From Acanthosepion esculentum (Eukaryota > Mollusca > Cephalopoda > Sepiida > Sepiidae), in the NCBI GenBank assembly GCA_964036315.1, contig OZ038500.1, positions 58,080,946-58,144,945 of the forward strand: a stretch of 64,000 nucleotides of DNA. The letters run 5' to 3'. The translations under genes and the position numbers were made by a program. Every line of letters begins with the position of its first letter. Within the stretch, counting starts at the first letter, position 1. Below the pieces are notes generated by a model. The model did not search any database. It was given only the letters and a program-made list of their open reading frames with translations, and was not told where the DNA came from. Positions 22,026 through 33,847 of the stretch are shown one piece after another.

Positions 22026-22961
22026 CTTTAGTCTGGCACTCCTTATTACTGGTTCCCATATTGTATTCATTTCTATGCTTGGTCGACTCAGGGGATTTTT
22101 GTGGCCTAGCATATGTGCTGATTCCTTAAGTTTACGAATAATCCAGTAGTGTTCTTTGTCTATGATCTCAACCTGATTGAAGGTGGCGGTGATCTCTCTT
22201 TTCTCTCCTGAAGTGTGTCTCTTAGAGCACTTGTTTGGTTAACTTTTTCAGGTCGCTAGCTTGCAAACGAATGGAAAGTAAATAAAAAAAAAACATCTAT
22301 TTTTGTGTGACCATTTTTGGAATTGTGGTTCTTTGTAAATTTTATCTAAATGTGATAGGTTATATATTTTCATTTCATGAGACCACTACGATAGATACTC
22401 TTACTGGATGCCACACAGATGTAGACGTATGCCATACTAAGATAAATCTTTGCTTAAGGAATGCACTAATGAATTCGAAAACAAAATCAATCATTAACCA
22501 AATCGCTATAAAAATAAACTACGGTTACTAAATTACACTTTGCCTGGGCAAAGTTGAAACGATGTCACATTCTGAGATCTTCAGATCTTGGTTTAGAATT
22601 GCATTTTTTTTTTTTTTTTAGAAAATAATTCAAGTAGTTTTCGTAAACAGTCGGCAACATCTTTCAGACAGCAAATTTCACTTGACCGAGAAAGCAATTT
22701 TTGCGCGGGAAAGTTTTCTATTTGGCCAGGAATTCTGGTCATTTTTAATTTAAATTTTTTATCTTAGAATATTTTTTTTATTTGTCTACGTTTTATTATT
22801 TTATGATTCTCTTTTTAAAACTGTCCGTTTCTCTTATTTAAATAAGTTCTGTAAACGGCGATTTCTATATATTTCACTCACAAATCGATATACAGCATTT
22901 ATAAAGAAATATTTCTGTCTAAAATAACGAAAGTATCGGAATTTAATAAGTTACCTTATTT

Positions 22962-22963
<2 letters not shown>
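22026..22963. other. No recognisable feature
   Basis: AT-rich, some T runs (22606-22620). Nothing supportable. Confidence 0.35.

Positions 22964-23051
<88 letters not shown>
22964..23051. repeat. (TA)n-(TG)n compound microsatellite
   Basis: About 52 bp TA followed by about 37 bp TG. Confidence 0.97.
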
Positions 23052-23053
<2 letters not shown>

Positions 23054-23481
23054 TGATGTCGACGAACACTCGTTGCCACTTTTGTAATGCTAATGAAGAC
23101 TCGTTGTCACTTTCATAATGCTCGTTGTAGTAGAGACTTTGTAATTGCAGATACAACTAGAGTACGCCATTGAACAATGTTGTTTTCAGACGCTTTCGAA
23201 TAGCACACGCACTAATAATAATTGCTCGATAATACTCGCTCGAATAGTAATCTGTATAATGATCCGAATAGAGAGATAGTATGGAGAATATTGTCGAGAA
23301 TAGCGGTCCATATAGTAATGGAGTATAGACAAGAAATGGCGATCGTTGAGACGTCACGCTAATACTTAATTTTGCTTTTCTCTATTGGTTAAGTGATCGA
23401 CTGAATTCAATAATGGGATCACCTGTGTTTGTTCTCTGTTGATCTATGTTCAAGCTAATGTGTCGGCAGCGACACTTTATG

Positions 23482-23483
<2 letters not shown>
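23052..23483 (-). repeat. Unclassified interspersed repeat Y, copy 1
   Basis: Minus strand closely matches 35615-36060 plus, including AAAGTGTCGCTGCCGA at one end, the block encoding YGPLFST and LYSDHYTDYYSSE in both copies, and GTCTCTAC...GCATTATGAAAGTGACAA at the other. It lies between two (TA)n arrays. The shared open frame (66 aa here, 93 aa there) is tyrosine/leucine-rich and I do not recognise it. Confidence 0.65.

Positions 23484-23547
<64 letters not shown>
23484..23547. repeat. (TA)n microsatellite
   Basis: About 63 bp TA. On its right the minus strand reads CTGACGAAATG, a possible remnant of a hammerhead core cut off by the array. Confidence 0.95.
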
Positions 23548-23549
<2 letters not shown>

Positions 23550-23704
23550 GCATTTCGTCAGCAATGACTCTTTTATAGAAGTTTCATTAAAAACAACTGG
23601 CAATGTACTACGGTTAAACATTTTATTCAGTGTTTGTTCTGTTCGGATAAGTGATTTATTTTTTATATTAATTATGCAAAACTGTTCGAATATTTTACAT
23701 ATCT

Positions 23705-23745
23705 GAGCGCTTTCGGCTATACTCTTAGCCATTATGAAGGATGTT
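23705..23745 (-). ncRNA. Degenerate hammerhead-like hairpin, family F
   Basis: Minus strand: stem II GGCTA/TAGCC with AGAGTA loop, GAAA, palindromic stem III AGCGCT then C. The 5' core is TTCATAA instead of CTGATGA, and stem I is lost. Spacing matches families A and D, but the core is dead. Confidence 0.35.
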
Positions 23746-23747
23746 TT

Positions 23748-23844
23748 TTGTGTTTTTATTATGTAACTGAATATGTAAATTTTAACTAAATATATATAAT
23801 TTTCTATATGTAAGGATAGGAATGTTTTATCTTTATTATTATTA

Positions 23845-23876
<32 letters not shown>

Positions 23877-24101
23877 TTTATTTCCTTTGATATCTGGCGT
23901 TTACACATTTCTTTCCGTGTCCCGGCCAGGGACCTAAGGTTAGAAATGGCATCATGACACTTTCCACTGCAAAAAATAATAAATAAAAATAATAATTACA
24001 TAGATAAAGCCCTTCGTAAAGTGTGGGCTGTACTTGTCAGAACCATTTTTTGTATCACTTTGAGGCATGGACTTCCAGGGATCAATCAGCCTACTGGAAA
24101 C

Positions 24102-24136
<35 letters not shown>

Positions 24137-25490
24137 TGTCCAAAGATGGTCAGACATTGTGGCCGGTACCATATATGATGTTATTGAGCGTTTTAATTTT
24201 TATTATTAGTGCTTCCATTATTTTTTAGGCTTTTCCCCTTATATATTATATTTTTATTTACTACAAGTATGTTGCTGATGAAGTTCGGTAGGTTTCCATG
24301 TGTGTATAAATGAGTCCTTATTGAGAGATGCAAGTGAGTCTTCCTGATAGGCATGTAGTGATATGTCCAATATAATTATTCATGACTTTTTTTATTAGTA
24401 ACGCAGTTTCTTAAAGAATATGTGAAATTATGAATTATATTGGTTCTCTGTAGTTTAGATTTTGCAAATGAGTTGTTGATATTGACGATACGGTTCGCTG
24501 TTTTTTTTCTTTTTTATTGTAGATATTTAATTTTCTTGTCGTGGTTGACTGGGGTTATGTTTTTTTTTATAATGCTTCTAAGCGAAAATTCATTCGTCTT
24601 ATATGTAACATGTATTTAAATTTTATAGAAAATATTAATTCGATTGTCTTTTATCTGCATGTTCAATGTTGGCATTGTTTATCTTAGAAAGAAATAACCA
24701 AATTTGGTGATATTCGAGGTAGTTCGTAAAACCGTTGTTGCTTTCTTCGAAGAAGAGGGCACGGGAGAATGAATTATCGTGCGCTTGATTTTATATCTAA
24801 GTGGAAATTCACTAGTAAATTTAATGCGACAAGTGTTCCATTTGCTGCGGGATTTGAACAACGAAGTAGCGAATGTGTTATTAACAGATTCTACAAGAAT
24901 AGGATTGTTTTGTTTTTTTGTTACAAAATTCATACAGACTTTATGTCCAGAAAGGAAATCACAAAACTATATTAAAAGCTTAATCGCAGTACCTTGTCAG
25001 CCGTATTTAATTAAACAGAAGCCAAATGCACCCGATAGTCTGTTCTTTGATTTCTGGCAAACGTATAAGTATGTAGTGGGTGGGGGTTAGCTGAGTTTGG
25101 TACGTTACGTTGAACACTATTTACAGTAATAAATGGCTACACTAACTTGATAAAATTACTCTACAGAAGGCTGATCATAGATAGATAACTAATTCTCACA
25201 CAAAGATACAAGACAGAAAACACAAATGCAGTGAAAATATAACTAACTTCATAGCAGTAAGAATGTGATAGATACTTTTGATTACCACAACCACATAAAA
25301 ACACTATTATATTTAGATAGATATGTCAGCATAGTCTAGCACAAAACACACGTCGGACATTATTTCTCGAACAACGTAAAAACTTTTTCCAACTGTATAC
25401 ACAGGATGCGTGACGTATCGAGAAATTTTATTTTAGAGTTCCATTACGGTCCCGCATAGATGCCTCTCTGACTACTTCAAATTTGGCCCC
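23748..25490. other. AT-rich sequence with two (ATT)n runs, no gene recognised
   Basis: (ATT)n at 23837-23876 and 24103-24136. Open frames near 24.7-25.1 kb overlap on both strands and resemble nothing I know. Confidence 0.35.
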
Positions 25491-25491
25491 T

Positions 25492-26285
25492 TCTATCTAT
25501 AAAAGGCAGGATGTGTGTCTGTGTGTGTGTGTGTGTGTGTAACGAATGCAAGGCCGCAATTCTCGACGGATTTGCACCAACATTTACAAGCACATGCTCC
25601 AAGTTAGTGACCAGGTCAAGACCGACTTTGCATTTCCGAAATCCCATCGATAGTGGAAATAATCGATATTTTCATGCTTCTACGGCAGTTTTCATGTAGT
25701 TTGCGGCCATTTTCTACTGGCCAGAGTGAGAGCATATAGCTGGCTGCCACGAATAGGCAGGGAGATTATATTGGCCAGCGTGAGAACCAATAGCTGACTG
25801 ACACGAATGTTAACTCGCATGCTACCATGCAAAAAAAATCGGTAGCTGCATTCGTCACAAGTGGGAAAAATTTAAATCTGCATGGCACTTTACTCCAATT
25901 GGGTGATTCGCTTGCTTAAACTCAACGTTGATTCTGATTCCGCAGAATTGGGTTAGGAGTTAAAAAGTATTTGTTGTTAACATTCTTTTTTCATTCGGTT
26001 TTTCCAGTTACGAGTCCTTTTTTTAAAGCTGATCGTTTTGCGTTCATTTTGTTTAATTCTTTTTTCGTAATAGATTTAATGTTTAGTATAGAGCTTAGAA
26101 AAAATTCGCAGTGTGTGATAGGCAAGAAGTAAGGCATGTAAGGCATGTAACAACATCAGCACGGCAAAGGGCACTCCTTTAAAGGCAAGGAAGGGCAAAA
26201 ATATTTTAAGTCAAGTGATAGCGATTGCTGTGTGAGTCGTACGATTTTTGAATCAAGCACAGGCAACGCCGGGCCATACTGCTAG
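25492..26285 (+). mobile_element. Non-autonomous Helitron-like element
   Basis: Starts TCTATCTATAAAAGGCAGGA followed by (TG)n, and ends GGCAACGCCGGGCC-ATACTG-CTAG with T after. Invertebrate Helitrons typically begin TCTAT...GTGTGTG and end with a CCGGG-type hairpin a few bases before CTAG. There are no inverted repeats or TSD. No Rep/helicase is encoded in about 794 bp. The base before TC is T, not the canonical A, so the exact start is uncertain. Confidence 0.65.
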
Positions 26286-26559
26286 TAGTATATATTTCCT
26301 CCTTATCTTCATAATCTCAGTTTTTTACCTAGTTCTTTTCTAATAAAATCACAGGTCACCTTTCACTTTGAGTATTAGTTCGAAATTAAATATAATTAAA
26401 ATTGGTCCATAGCCCGCTGTCTCTGACAATTAATGAAACTTTAGTTGCAAATGGAAGAAGCTTCAGATATTCATAAAATGCCCAATGTCCCAAGAACGGC
26501 TGTCTTGAATGGCTCTCATCTGAATCGAGAATCAGTTATTTGTTGATTTACAGAAGGAT

Positions 26560-27160
26560 TCTTTTTTAAAACCCAAAGCGCTTGAAATCCATGGCAATAA
26601 AGCCACTAAGACGCAAGGCGTCATTGAGTATGAGCCAATATGTGAAAAAAAAAAACATGATTATTGTAAGAGAACAATAACAGAAGAGGAATTAGGAAGC
26701 CAGACGATAGGGATTGGCATTGTTTTTAATTATCTGAAGATCAAAGATGACTGGAAAACAAGAAACCGGAAGTGATTTCCACAGGCAAGAAATGCGGGAG
26801 AAGAGATTGTTAGCATAGGACTTCCGGTTATATCTATCCATTTCAAGTGAAAAAATAATGAGACCTTGCCGACAATCTAGTACTGCGCTTAAATTTGGTA
26901 TAATATCAAAACAACAATGATGAAAATATTTACAGAAAAAATATAGGGATTCCACTTTATGGCGATATTCCCGACCATAAGCAATACGATTGCAGATTCT
27001 TCTTCGGATTTTATCAAGAATCTCTAAATACATAGCAGAAGCACCAGTTCAGATGTGGCAGCAATATTCAATGCATGGACGAATGGTAGACTTATAAATG
27101 TGAAATATAGAGTCTGGAGATAAATGTTTGTTTTTTTCTCCATATAATGTATTTTTTAGT
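26560..27160 (-). pseudogene. CR1/Jockey-like LINE, RT C-terminus and 3' end
   Basis: Minus-strand open frame (27033-26692) reads MYLEILDKIRRRICNRI, then VESLYFFCKYFHH, SYANNLFSRISCLWKSLPVS and a stop after NANPYRLAS. Upstream bases extend the match to SPDSIFHIYKSTIRPCIEY-like sequence near 27110. The 3' UTR reaches about 26560. Same subfamily as 17 and 44 kb, relatively intact but 5'-truncated. Confidence 0.7.
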
Positions 27161-27547
27161 ACCCTTTCTCAGTAGATACATTGCTGATTTTCACTAAAGA
27201 GGATAGTCATATGATTTTATGATAGAAATACATTGATAAATAAATGAATAATTTTCCATTTATTTTTATTACACATTAATTAATTATAGTTCTTAATGAT
27301 CACCGTGTTTTTGTTTGTTAAATCAATATAAATAAACTGTAGGTCACGTAAGATAGTCAACATAATCATAATATTCAAATCAACCTCTGAAAATGATTTC
27401 CACAAATTACCCCCGAATTTGTACAGAGACATTTTTTCATATGTAGATTAGATTGTAATTAAATTTTCATACAGAATATGGTAGTCTAATTTGTAAGCAT
27501 TCTAAATTTTGTTAAAATGATTTACTCACACCAATAAAAGATTGTTG

Positions 27548-27675
<128 letters not shown>

Positions 27676-27904
27676 CTACTGAGCACTTTACTTAGTTATT
27701 TTACTTACTCGTATCGGGGTTTTTTCTTTGGACTCTGAACTTGGATGCTGGACGATTCTCTTCGGCTGACGTTACATGTTCTCTGTTCTTTCTTTTTTGT
27801 ACCCTTTTTTCCCCCCTTTGATATTGGTTTGTTTATTTGCAAATCAATGCACCTAAGGTTTTCCAGGCGAGTATATTTTCTTATATTTATAAGATTATTA
27901 CTAT

Positions 27905-27938
27905 TATATATATATATTTGTGTGTGTGTGTGTGTGTG

Positions 27939-27997
<59 letters not shown>
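27905..27997. repeat. (TA)n-(GT)n compound microsatellite
   Basis: Short TA then about 78 bp GT, adjoining the 3' end of the family D element on its right. Confidence 0.97.
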
Positions 27998-27999
<2 letters not shown>

Positions 28000-28170
28000 G
28001 AACAATAACAAATATTAAAAAAATAAATTTTCAGACACACTGGGTTGTATATTAATATTTTTTTTGTTTTAATACTTCAATTAGGTTTCCCGACTAGTTT
28101 CGGCCAGTATGGCCATCATCAGGAGAAAAAAAATGCTTGGTAGTAGCAGTGAACTGCAGCAATGAATGAC
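27998..28170 (-). mobile_element. Family D hammerhead element, copy 2
   Basis: Minus-strand counterpart of 16040-16216, ending in TTATTGTTCAA next to (CA)n on that strand. Contains an intact hammerhead at 28086-28128. No coding capacity. Confidence 0.75.
28086..28128 (-). ncRNA. Hammerhead ribozyme, family D copy 2 (intact core)
   Basis: Minus strand: stem I TTTCTC/GGGAAA (one U-G), core CTGATGA 28122-28116, stem II GGCCA/TGGCC with loop TAC, GAAA 28101-28098, stem III palindrome ACTAGT, cleavage C opposite 28092. One unpaired U separates core and stem II, which departs from the canonical form. Versus copy 1, stem I changes sequence but stays fully paired. Confidence 0.75.
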
Positions 28171-28573
28171 TGTCCCTGAAGAAAGTGAACTTTATCTGTA
28201 GTTTTCTTTTGTCATGTTTTTGTTTTTTTTGTTTTTGTTTTTATTGTTAATTTTGTTCAGTTCTTTTATTAGTTAAACGGCGTATTTCAAATATTTTGTT
28301 TTAAAAAGAGTCTTGGATCTTCCTAAGATTCAGAATTCTCTCCTTGGTCATTTTGACAGTTTTATTGTAAGTGTTTCTTAAGTTGTCTATTAGTTGTTTG
28401 GGAGTATGTATAAGGTGTGTATGTGTATATATTAATATGAGTGTGTGTATAAGTGTGTGACCTCAACACATCTGTCATGTGTGGGCGAGAAATGTGGGTA
28501 GGGCTTGATTTATGGGGTTATATATTAATTCTATTCATGATGTTATGTTTGTTTTTAAGACCGTCTAGACGGA

Positions 28574-28575
<2 letters not shown>

Positions 28576-28653
<78 letters not shown>
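28576..28653. repeat. (TA)n microsatellite
   Basis: About 78 bp TA, preceded by the palindrome CCGTCTAGACGG at 28561-28572. Confidence 0.97.
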
Positions 28654-28655
<2 letters not shown>

Positions 28656-29027
28656 ATGATATCTTCATTTATTTACCGAAAATTTCAGCCTGTTTTTTGG
28701 TTTTTTGTTTAAATGCCAAGTTTTCACAGTCTTCTTCAGGGCTTTCAATAACACCTTGTCTTTTGTCGTAATAGGTAATTATTATATTTTTTCACCGTGT
28801 ATTTGCTTACACTTCCTAACTGTTTCTTTCCCCTGCAATATAGACTTTGAGTGTTAAATTTGCATAGTCGTCTTTCCTCATTATTTGTTCCAGTAGACTT
28901 TCTCTTTCTCGTTTTCTGTTATTATCAGTGTTCGTAGTCAACTTTTTTTCCTATTTCTTTTCTTTTTTCTGTTGTTAATTGGGGCAATGAATGGCCTGTT
29001 AGTATTTTAATGCATCCAGAAAGAAAC

Positions 29028-29705
29028 TCTTCTCTATTAGTCATCTGAGAGAATCCATTTTACCTTCCATCAGAATGGCTGAAACTAACCACCAGGAGAG
29101 TGACTTATTGCACCTTCTGGAGCTAACGTTTCCCGCCAACATGAAGCCCGAAGATTATATCGCATCAATGGCTAGGTCCGCTGCTAAGAATGTTGGTTCC
29201 CCCTATCATGCTAGACAATTTCTTCTCATCAGAATTTATATTATGTATTTATAAGTCAATAATTCATCCCTGCCGTGAATATTTTTGCCACATATGGTTT
29301 GGTGTTCATACTATATATTTAGATAATCTCGATAAAATCCAAAGATTCTGCAATATTATTGGTTCTGACCAAGCATCTCGCCTTCAGTCACTTTTCCTCC
29401 GGTAACATAGCTTTCTTATACCTTCTCCAAAATTAAAATCCATAGTAATTCTTCGTATGAACTCTCCGCTATGAATGCTAGATTTTATAAATTTAAGCAC
29501 AGTACTAGATTGGCGGCAAGGTCTCATCATTTTGCAGTTGAAATTGTTTGAGTTAACCATAATATTTATGCTATCAGTTTCATTTATCGCACATCTGAAT
29601 TGTGTAACTCTCTCCCGTTTTTTGCTTACCAGTCAAATTTGATTTTTTAAAAATTAAATGCAATATCAATCGTTCTGTCTTTTAATGTTCTTTTTTTCTT
29701 TTTTT
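29028..29705 (+). pseudogene. CR1/Jockey-like LINE, RT C-terminus, 3' UTR split by another LINE
   Basis: Begins FSISHLRESILPS, continues ANMKPEDYIASMARSAAKNV, then IYKSIIHPCREYFCHIWFG, LDNLDKIQRFCNIIGSDQAS and RLQSLFLR before frames shift. This reaches further 5' than most copies (end of the RT thumb). Its 3' UTR is interrupted at about 29705 by a minus-strand LINE and resumes at about 30340-30415 (AACCCTTGTGCCTTAGTGAC). Confidence 0.7.
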
Positions 29706-30335
29706 TTCTTTTTTAAGCTCATCACCCCAAGCAAGGCTGCAAGCCACTAGTACGCAAGGGGTTACAGAAGGTTTGGAGGAAGAGCAGATAGGAGTGGTAA
29801 AGGAGAGGATGTGGAGAAAGATAGTGGATCGATCAAGGCAAGGGGGTTACAGAAGATTTGGAGCGAGAGCAGATAGGAATGAAAGTTGAAAGGATGTGGG
29901 GAAGGGAAGTGGATAGATCAAAGCAACTGGAGATGTCGATTGACGTTACACTTAAATAGTTGGAGATTGTATTTGTCAGGGAAACAGGAATAAGGAAGGG
30001 TGTTCCACAGGCTAGATGTGCGAGACATGAAGCTATTGTAGTAGAAGAGACTTCTACATCTAACAGTTTCAACGGTGAAGGGGTGGGAACGAGATGCCAG
30101 CCTCGTAGGACGTTTAAATTCATGAGGCCTAGGAACCAGCGAAAGCAGCTCCTCGGAGTAATTACCGTGAAAGTATTTGTAAAAAAGACAGAGCGAGGCA
30201 ACGTCGCGTCTGTGAGAGAGCGACTGCAGACGAGATGACAGATCAGGGCCAATTACATTGCATATCCCGCTCTGGATCCTATCAAGAACCCTGAGGCAAA
30301 CAGCAGGGGCTCCAGACCATATATTTAATAGATTT
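29706..30335 (-). mobile_element. CR1/Jockey-like LINE nested in the 3' UTR of the LINE at 29 kb
   Basis: Minus-strand open frame 30358-29918 (146 aa) carries APAVCLRVLDRIQSGICNVI, LSSRLQSLSHRRDVASLCLF, SRTSSLWNTLPYSCFPD, CNVNRHLQLL and stop. The 3' UTR (29940-29715) has about two 84-bp units and ends at a poly-T run on the plus strand. Almost the same sequence as the 8.4-kb copy. The host LINE's 3' UTR is found on both sides. Confidence 0.8.
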
Positions 30336-30420
30336 TTGCTTCTCATACTGTTTAACACTTATTAACCCTTGTGCCTTAGTGACATTATTGCCTTGCTTGG
30401 TGTGAAATGATTTAAAGAAA
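30336..30420 (+). pseudogene. 3'-UTR end of the LINE at 29 kb, displaced by insertion
   Basis: TAACCCTTGTGCCTTAGTGA...GCCTTGCTTGGTGTGAAATG...TTTAAAGAAAAG parallels the 3' end of the 17-kb LINE. Confidence 0.6.
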
Positions 30421-30837
30421 AGTGTTCCTCGTTGCGCAAATGATTTGCCATAGTATTCTTAGCATTCGTCGATAGAAACGCATATCAAGCGCTTCAAGCC
30501 CCTTCCTATTCTTATTATAGTGAGATTGTCCAGCAACCAATAGGATATATAGGAGATATTAAATAGCATTTCAACACTCTTTTCTTTGGTCAGGGCATTT
30601 TTTTTATCTCTTAATATTTTCTTAAGTTTCTGGAATGCATCTATCGGCATTTATATGCGTCTTCAGAATTCTGAGTCACGTTTGCCGACACGTTTTACCC
30701 CATTTCAAAGAATATTAAATATTCTGCTCCTAATTCGAATTTTTCACCATTATCGTTATGTTTTATTTGATTGAAAATATTCACCAGTTTTGCTCATTGA
30801 CCAAATTAGAGTTAACATTTCACATCAGGGAAACAAA

Positions 30838-31110
30838 TACTTCACTGACCGTTGTATATGAAATACCGTCTTCTGTTAACCACTCTCTTTCCTTTCGTAT
30901 TCCATTGGTGAGATATAAGTTGCATTAGAGCAGCTTCTTCTCAGGAACCGCTGCTTTGTGGAATCAACTACCAAGAGGTTACTTCCCCGATCACTAAAAT
31001 CTTAAAAAGTCTAGGGTTAATCGCTATATTCCCCACATATCCGCATGAACTGAGCCACTTACGCTCTAAGCCTCTACCTCGGTCGACATGTATAGGGCGA
31101 GCGTATTTTT
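30838..31110 (+). pseudogene. CR1/Jockey-like LINE tail, third subfamily
   Basis: Frames read FLRNRCFVESTTKRL-type sequence then SRVNRYIPHISA and a stop, the end of an RT whose relatives are at 31.66 and 55 kb. It forms an inverted repeat of about 230 bp with 31667-31890. Confidence 0.6.
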
Positions 31111-31659
31111 CTTTTTTTTTTATATCTTGGCGTAGCTTTGGCTTCCATCATTGTCGACTGTCTTCTTGACGGCGGCGACGAACTCCTCGATCCTAATGGC
31201 CGAAGAACGAACGTTGTGAGCCTTTCGTTTGGCAGTAAACTCGTCCTTGTTCTCACACGCCTTCCATGACCATGGTCCTCTTGAACACAAACCAGGCCAT
31301 CACTTCCACAGGCTTCCTCACGACGCGAAATGAAACTACTACCATTGCTCTGCGCTCATATTCCATCCTGGGAAAGGGTAGTTAGTTAGTTGTCAAGCTG
31401 TCGGTTTTCTGCATATACAACTTCTGTTTTTATTGCCTATTTCTTATTCTTTTTGTCAAGTGTCGGATTTTGCTGCAACACCCTGTATATGAAATACCGT
31501 TTTCTGTTACCTAAAAACAGTTATTCCGGTAAATAAGATACTGCAAGTTTACTTGGCGTCCTTTTTTCAAAATAAAGGATACTATGACTTTCTTGAAAAT
31601 CAGTGTTCGAATTTCCAACTTTAACAGAGCTTAAACATCGATTATACCATTTAAGTTAT
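31111..31659. other. Spacer between inverted LINE tails
   Basis: A somewhat GC-richer block (31130-31370). The minus strand is open for about 46 codons from ENKDEFTAKRKAHNVRSS to DNDGSQSYAKI and a stop. It resembles the C-terminus of some transposases, but I cannot assign it. Confidence 0.3.
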
Positions 31660-32040
31660 GGAAAAATAAGCTCGCCCTACACAAGTGGCCGGAGGTAGAG
31701 GCTTAGAGCGTAAGTGGCAGAGTTCATGCGGATATGTGGGGAATATAGCGATTAACCCTAGATTTGTTAAAATTTTAGTGATCGGGTAAGCAACCTCTTG
31801 GGAGTCGGTTTCACAAAGCAGCGGTTCCTGGGAAAAATCTGCTCGAATGCAAATTATATCTCACCAATGGAATACGAAAGGAAAGATGGTGGTTCATTAC
31901 CAAGATGCGTCTCGAGTCAGGTTTTAGACGTTCAGGTTAGAACTGGTGGAACGAAAGAATGTAGCTCGTCTGAACACTTTCCTTGGAAACGGCGATATAG
32001 CAGCGAAAAGATATATTGTGTCTTGATTTAATGTTGCGTC
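31660..32040 (-). pseudogene. CR1/Jockey-like LINE tail, third subfamily, inverted copy
   Basis: Minus strand matches 30838-31110 plus and, further 5', the region 55390-55470. Ends in the same PHISA-type C-terminus. Frameshifted. Confidence 0.6.
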
Positions 32041-32574
32041 TTCATTTTTCTTCGCAAGGATCGAACCCGAATCTCTACTTCAGTGCACTTGGCTAAACTC
32101 ATTTCCTGTTAGTCTCTAATCGAATCTACTGGTCACTTTGCCCTGGTCAATTTCGAGCCCTTCAAACTTTCATAGATTTGGATAGATCTCAGAATACACC
32201 GTTACTATGGTCGTGTGCCAAAATGGACAGTCTTTCAAATTCCAATCCTTTGAAAATTAGTTTCTTCCTCCCTATGACTTCAGAAGTCTTGGACACATGC
32301 CGAACTTAGCCTCGTTCAATGGAAACCTCACCTTAAAGAAAGGGGAATGTCAAGGGATGCTAGTTCCTCAAAATACAACCGCCTGAGAGATGACAATAAA
32401 GAGAGGAGATAAAAATATCTAGAATTGGAGATAGCATACGGGTAAGGAAAGAAAAGAGGAAAATAAAAGACAAACACGTTTGATTTTTCTTGTATTAACA
32501 GAAGATCGGAGTAGAGGTCGTGCAAATGTGGAAGGTTATTGAGAGAACAAAAAAAAATGTTTAATCATTTCACC

Positions 32575-33545
32575 CTAGGCAAGGCAACAAAACCACTAAG
32601 ACGCAAAGTATTAATGACTGTTAAAGAATATGAGAAAGAATAAACATTTTTAAGGAGTTTGAACAACAAAAGAGCACAAATTAAGAAGACAAAAGATAAC
32701 GATTAACATTACATTTAAATTTTTAAGTGCAAATTTGATTGGGAAGAGAGAAACCGGAAGAAAGCTCCAGAGGCGAGACGTTAGGTAGAAGAAACTATTA
32801 GCATAGAACTTACGGTTACCGCTAGCGATTTCAAATGTAAAATGATGAGACCTTGTCCCCAATCTAGTACTACGTTAAGTTCATGAGTCTAGGTACGATA
32901 GAGGAAAGTAATATCTATTTTGAAAAATAAAAAAATGTGGCACAAGCCCAAAAGGGGAGATAAGGGAGTCTGATCTTCAATCTGTCTTATCTTAAACTTA
33001 GCTAGGTACGATTAATCCGTATTAAAAAAATATTCTTTACAGTAAAACAATCCAGTCTTACTTAACATTCTTACTACAGCCACCATAATACCTCAGGTCT
33101 CTATAGAGGAAAGTAATATCTATCTTGATATTATACAAATATGTGGCACAAGGCCAAAAGTTGGGATAGAAGAAGGCTGGTTTTTAATCTGTCTTATCTT
33201 AAATTTAGCTAGCGATAATTACTGACCGAAACATGCCACAAGGAGAAGGCTGGTCTTCAATCTGTTTTATTTTAACAACCCATTCTGATTTATCATTCTT
33301 ACTACTATCACCATAATACCTAAAGTCTCTATGAAATCCTCATTAGTTCCCAAATAGTCAATAAAGGGAAGTTCATGGTAATAATTACCATGTAATTATT
33401 TTAGAAAAGGCACAGGAAAGCTTCATTATGGCGGCTGTGAAAGTTACTGAAGCCGAGATGCCAGGTCAGGACTAATAACATTTTATCAAGGATCTCTAAA
33501 TATATAGTAGGAGCACCAGACTATATTTACCAACAATATTGAAAA
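32575..33545 (-). pseudogene. CR1/Jockey-like LINE tail interrupted by a SINE-like cluster
   Basis: Minus-strand RT pieces: near 33540-33460 APTIYLEILDK; then 32862-32650 GTRSHHFTFEIASGNRKFYA, NSFFYLTSRLWSFLPVSLFP. Between them (about 32895-33345) sit two related repeats with TATAGAGGAAAGTAATATCT and ATGTGGCACAAGGCC. Order is right for one LINE copy with a later SINE-like insertion. Confidence 0.6.
32895..33345 (+). repeat. Two direct SINE-like repeats with GTGGCACAAGGCC
   Basis: The unit (GATAGAGGAAAGTAATATCT ... TCTGTCTTATCTTAAA ... CATTCTTACTACAG) occurs at 32895-33090 and 33100-33340. Part of it is repeated at 36980-37095. No clear A/B boxes in these copies. Confidence 0.6.
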
Positions 33546-33847
33546 CGAAGAAGAATAAGTCATTTTGACTAAACTTTAGTCAGATAAATAATGGTTACTA
33601 CAGAAAATAAATATTTCTTGAGCGGTCATGCTAAGTATATCGACGATTGATATGAGATAAAAAATGTAATTATTGAAACAGATTAAACTATTAATATAAA
33701 AAAAAACTAATAAGAAAGAATATACCAGAAGAGAAGGTTGTGATAAAAATAGACAATTATAAGTTGGGGTAAAAATTAGGAATAAAATAGTAGAGCGAGC
33801 TAGTGTTGTGAAGAAAAACCATCAATCATTAGGTGAAATCTGTCTAG

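Noticed and set aside
28725..28750. Minus-strand CTGAAGA...GAAA near 28735, also close to (TA)n
   Set aside because: Only seven bases separate the core boxes and they cannot form stem II; no stem I or III seen.
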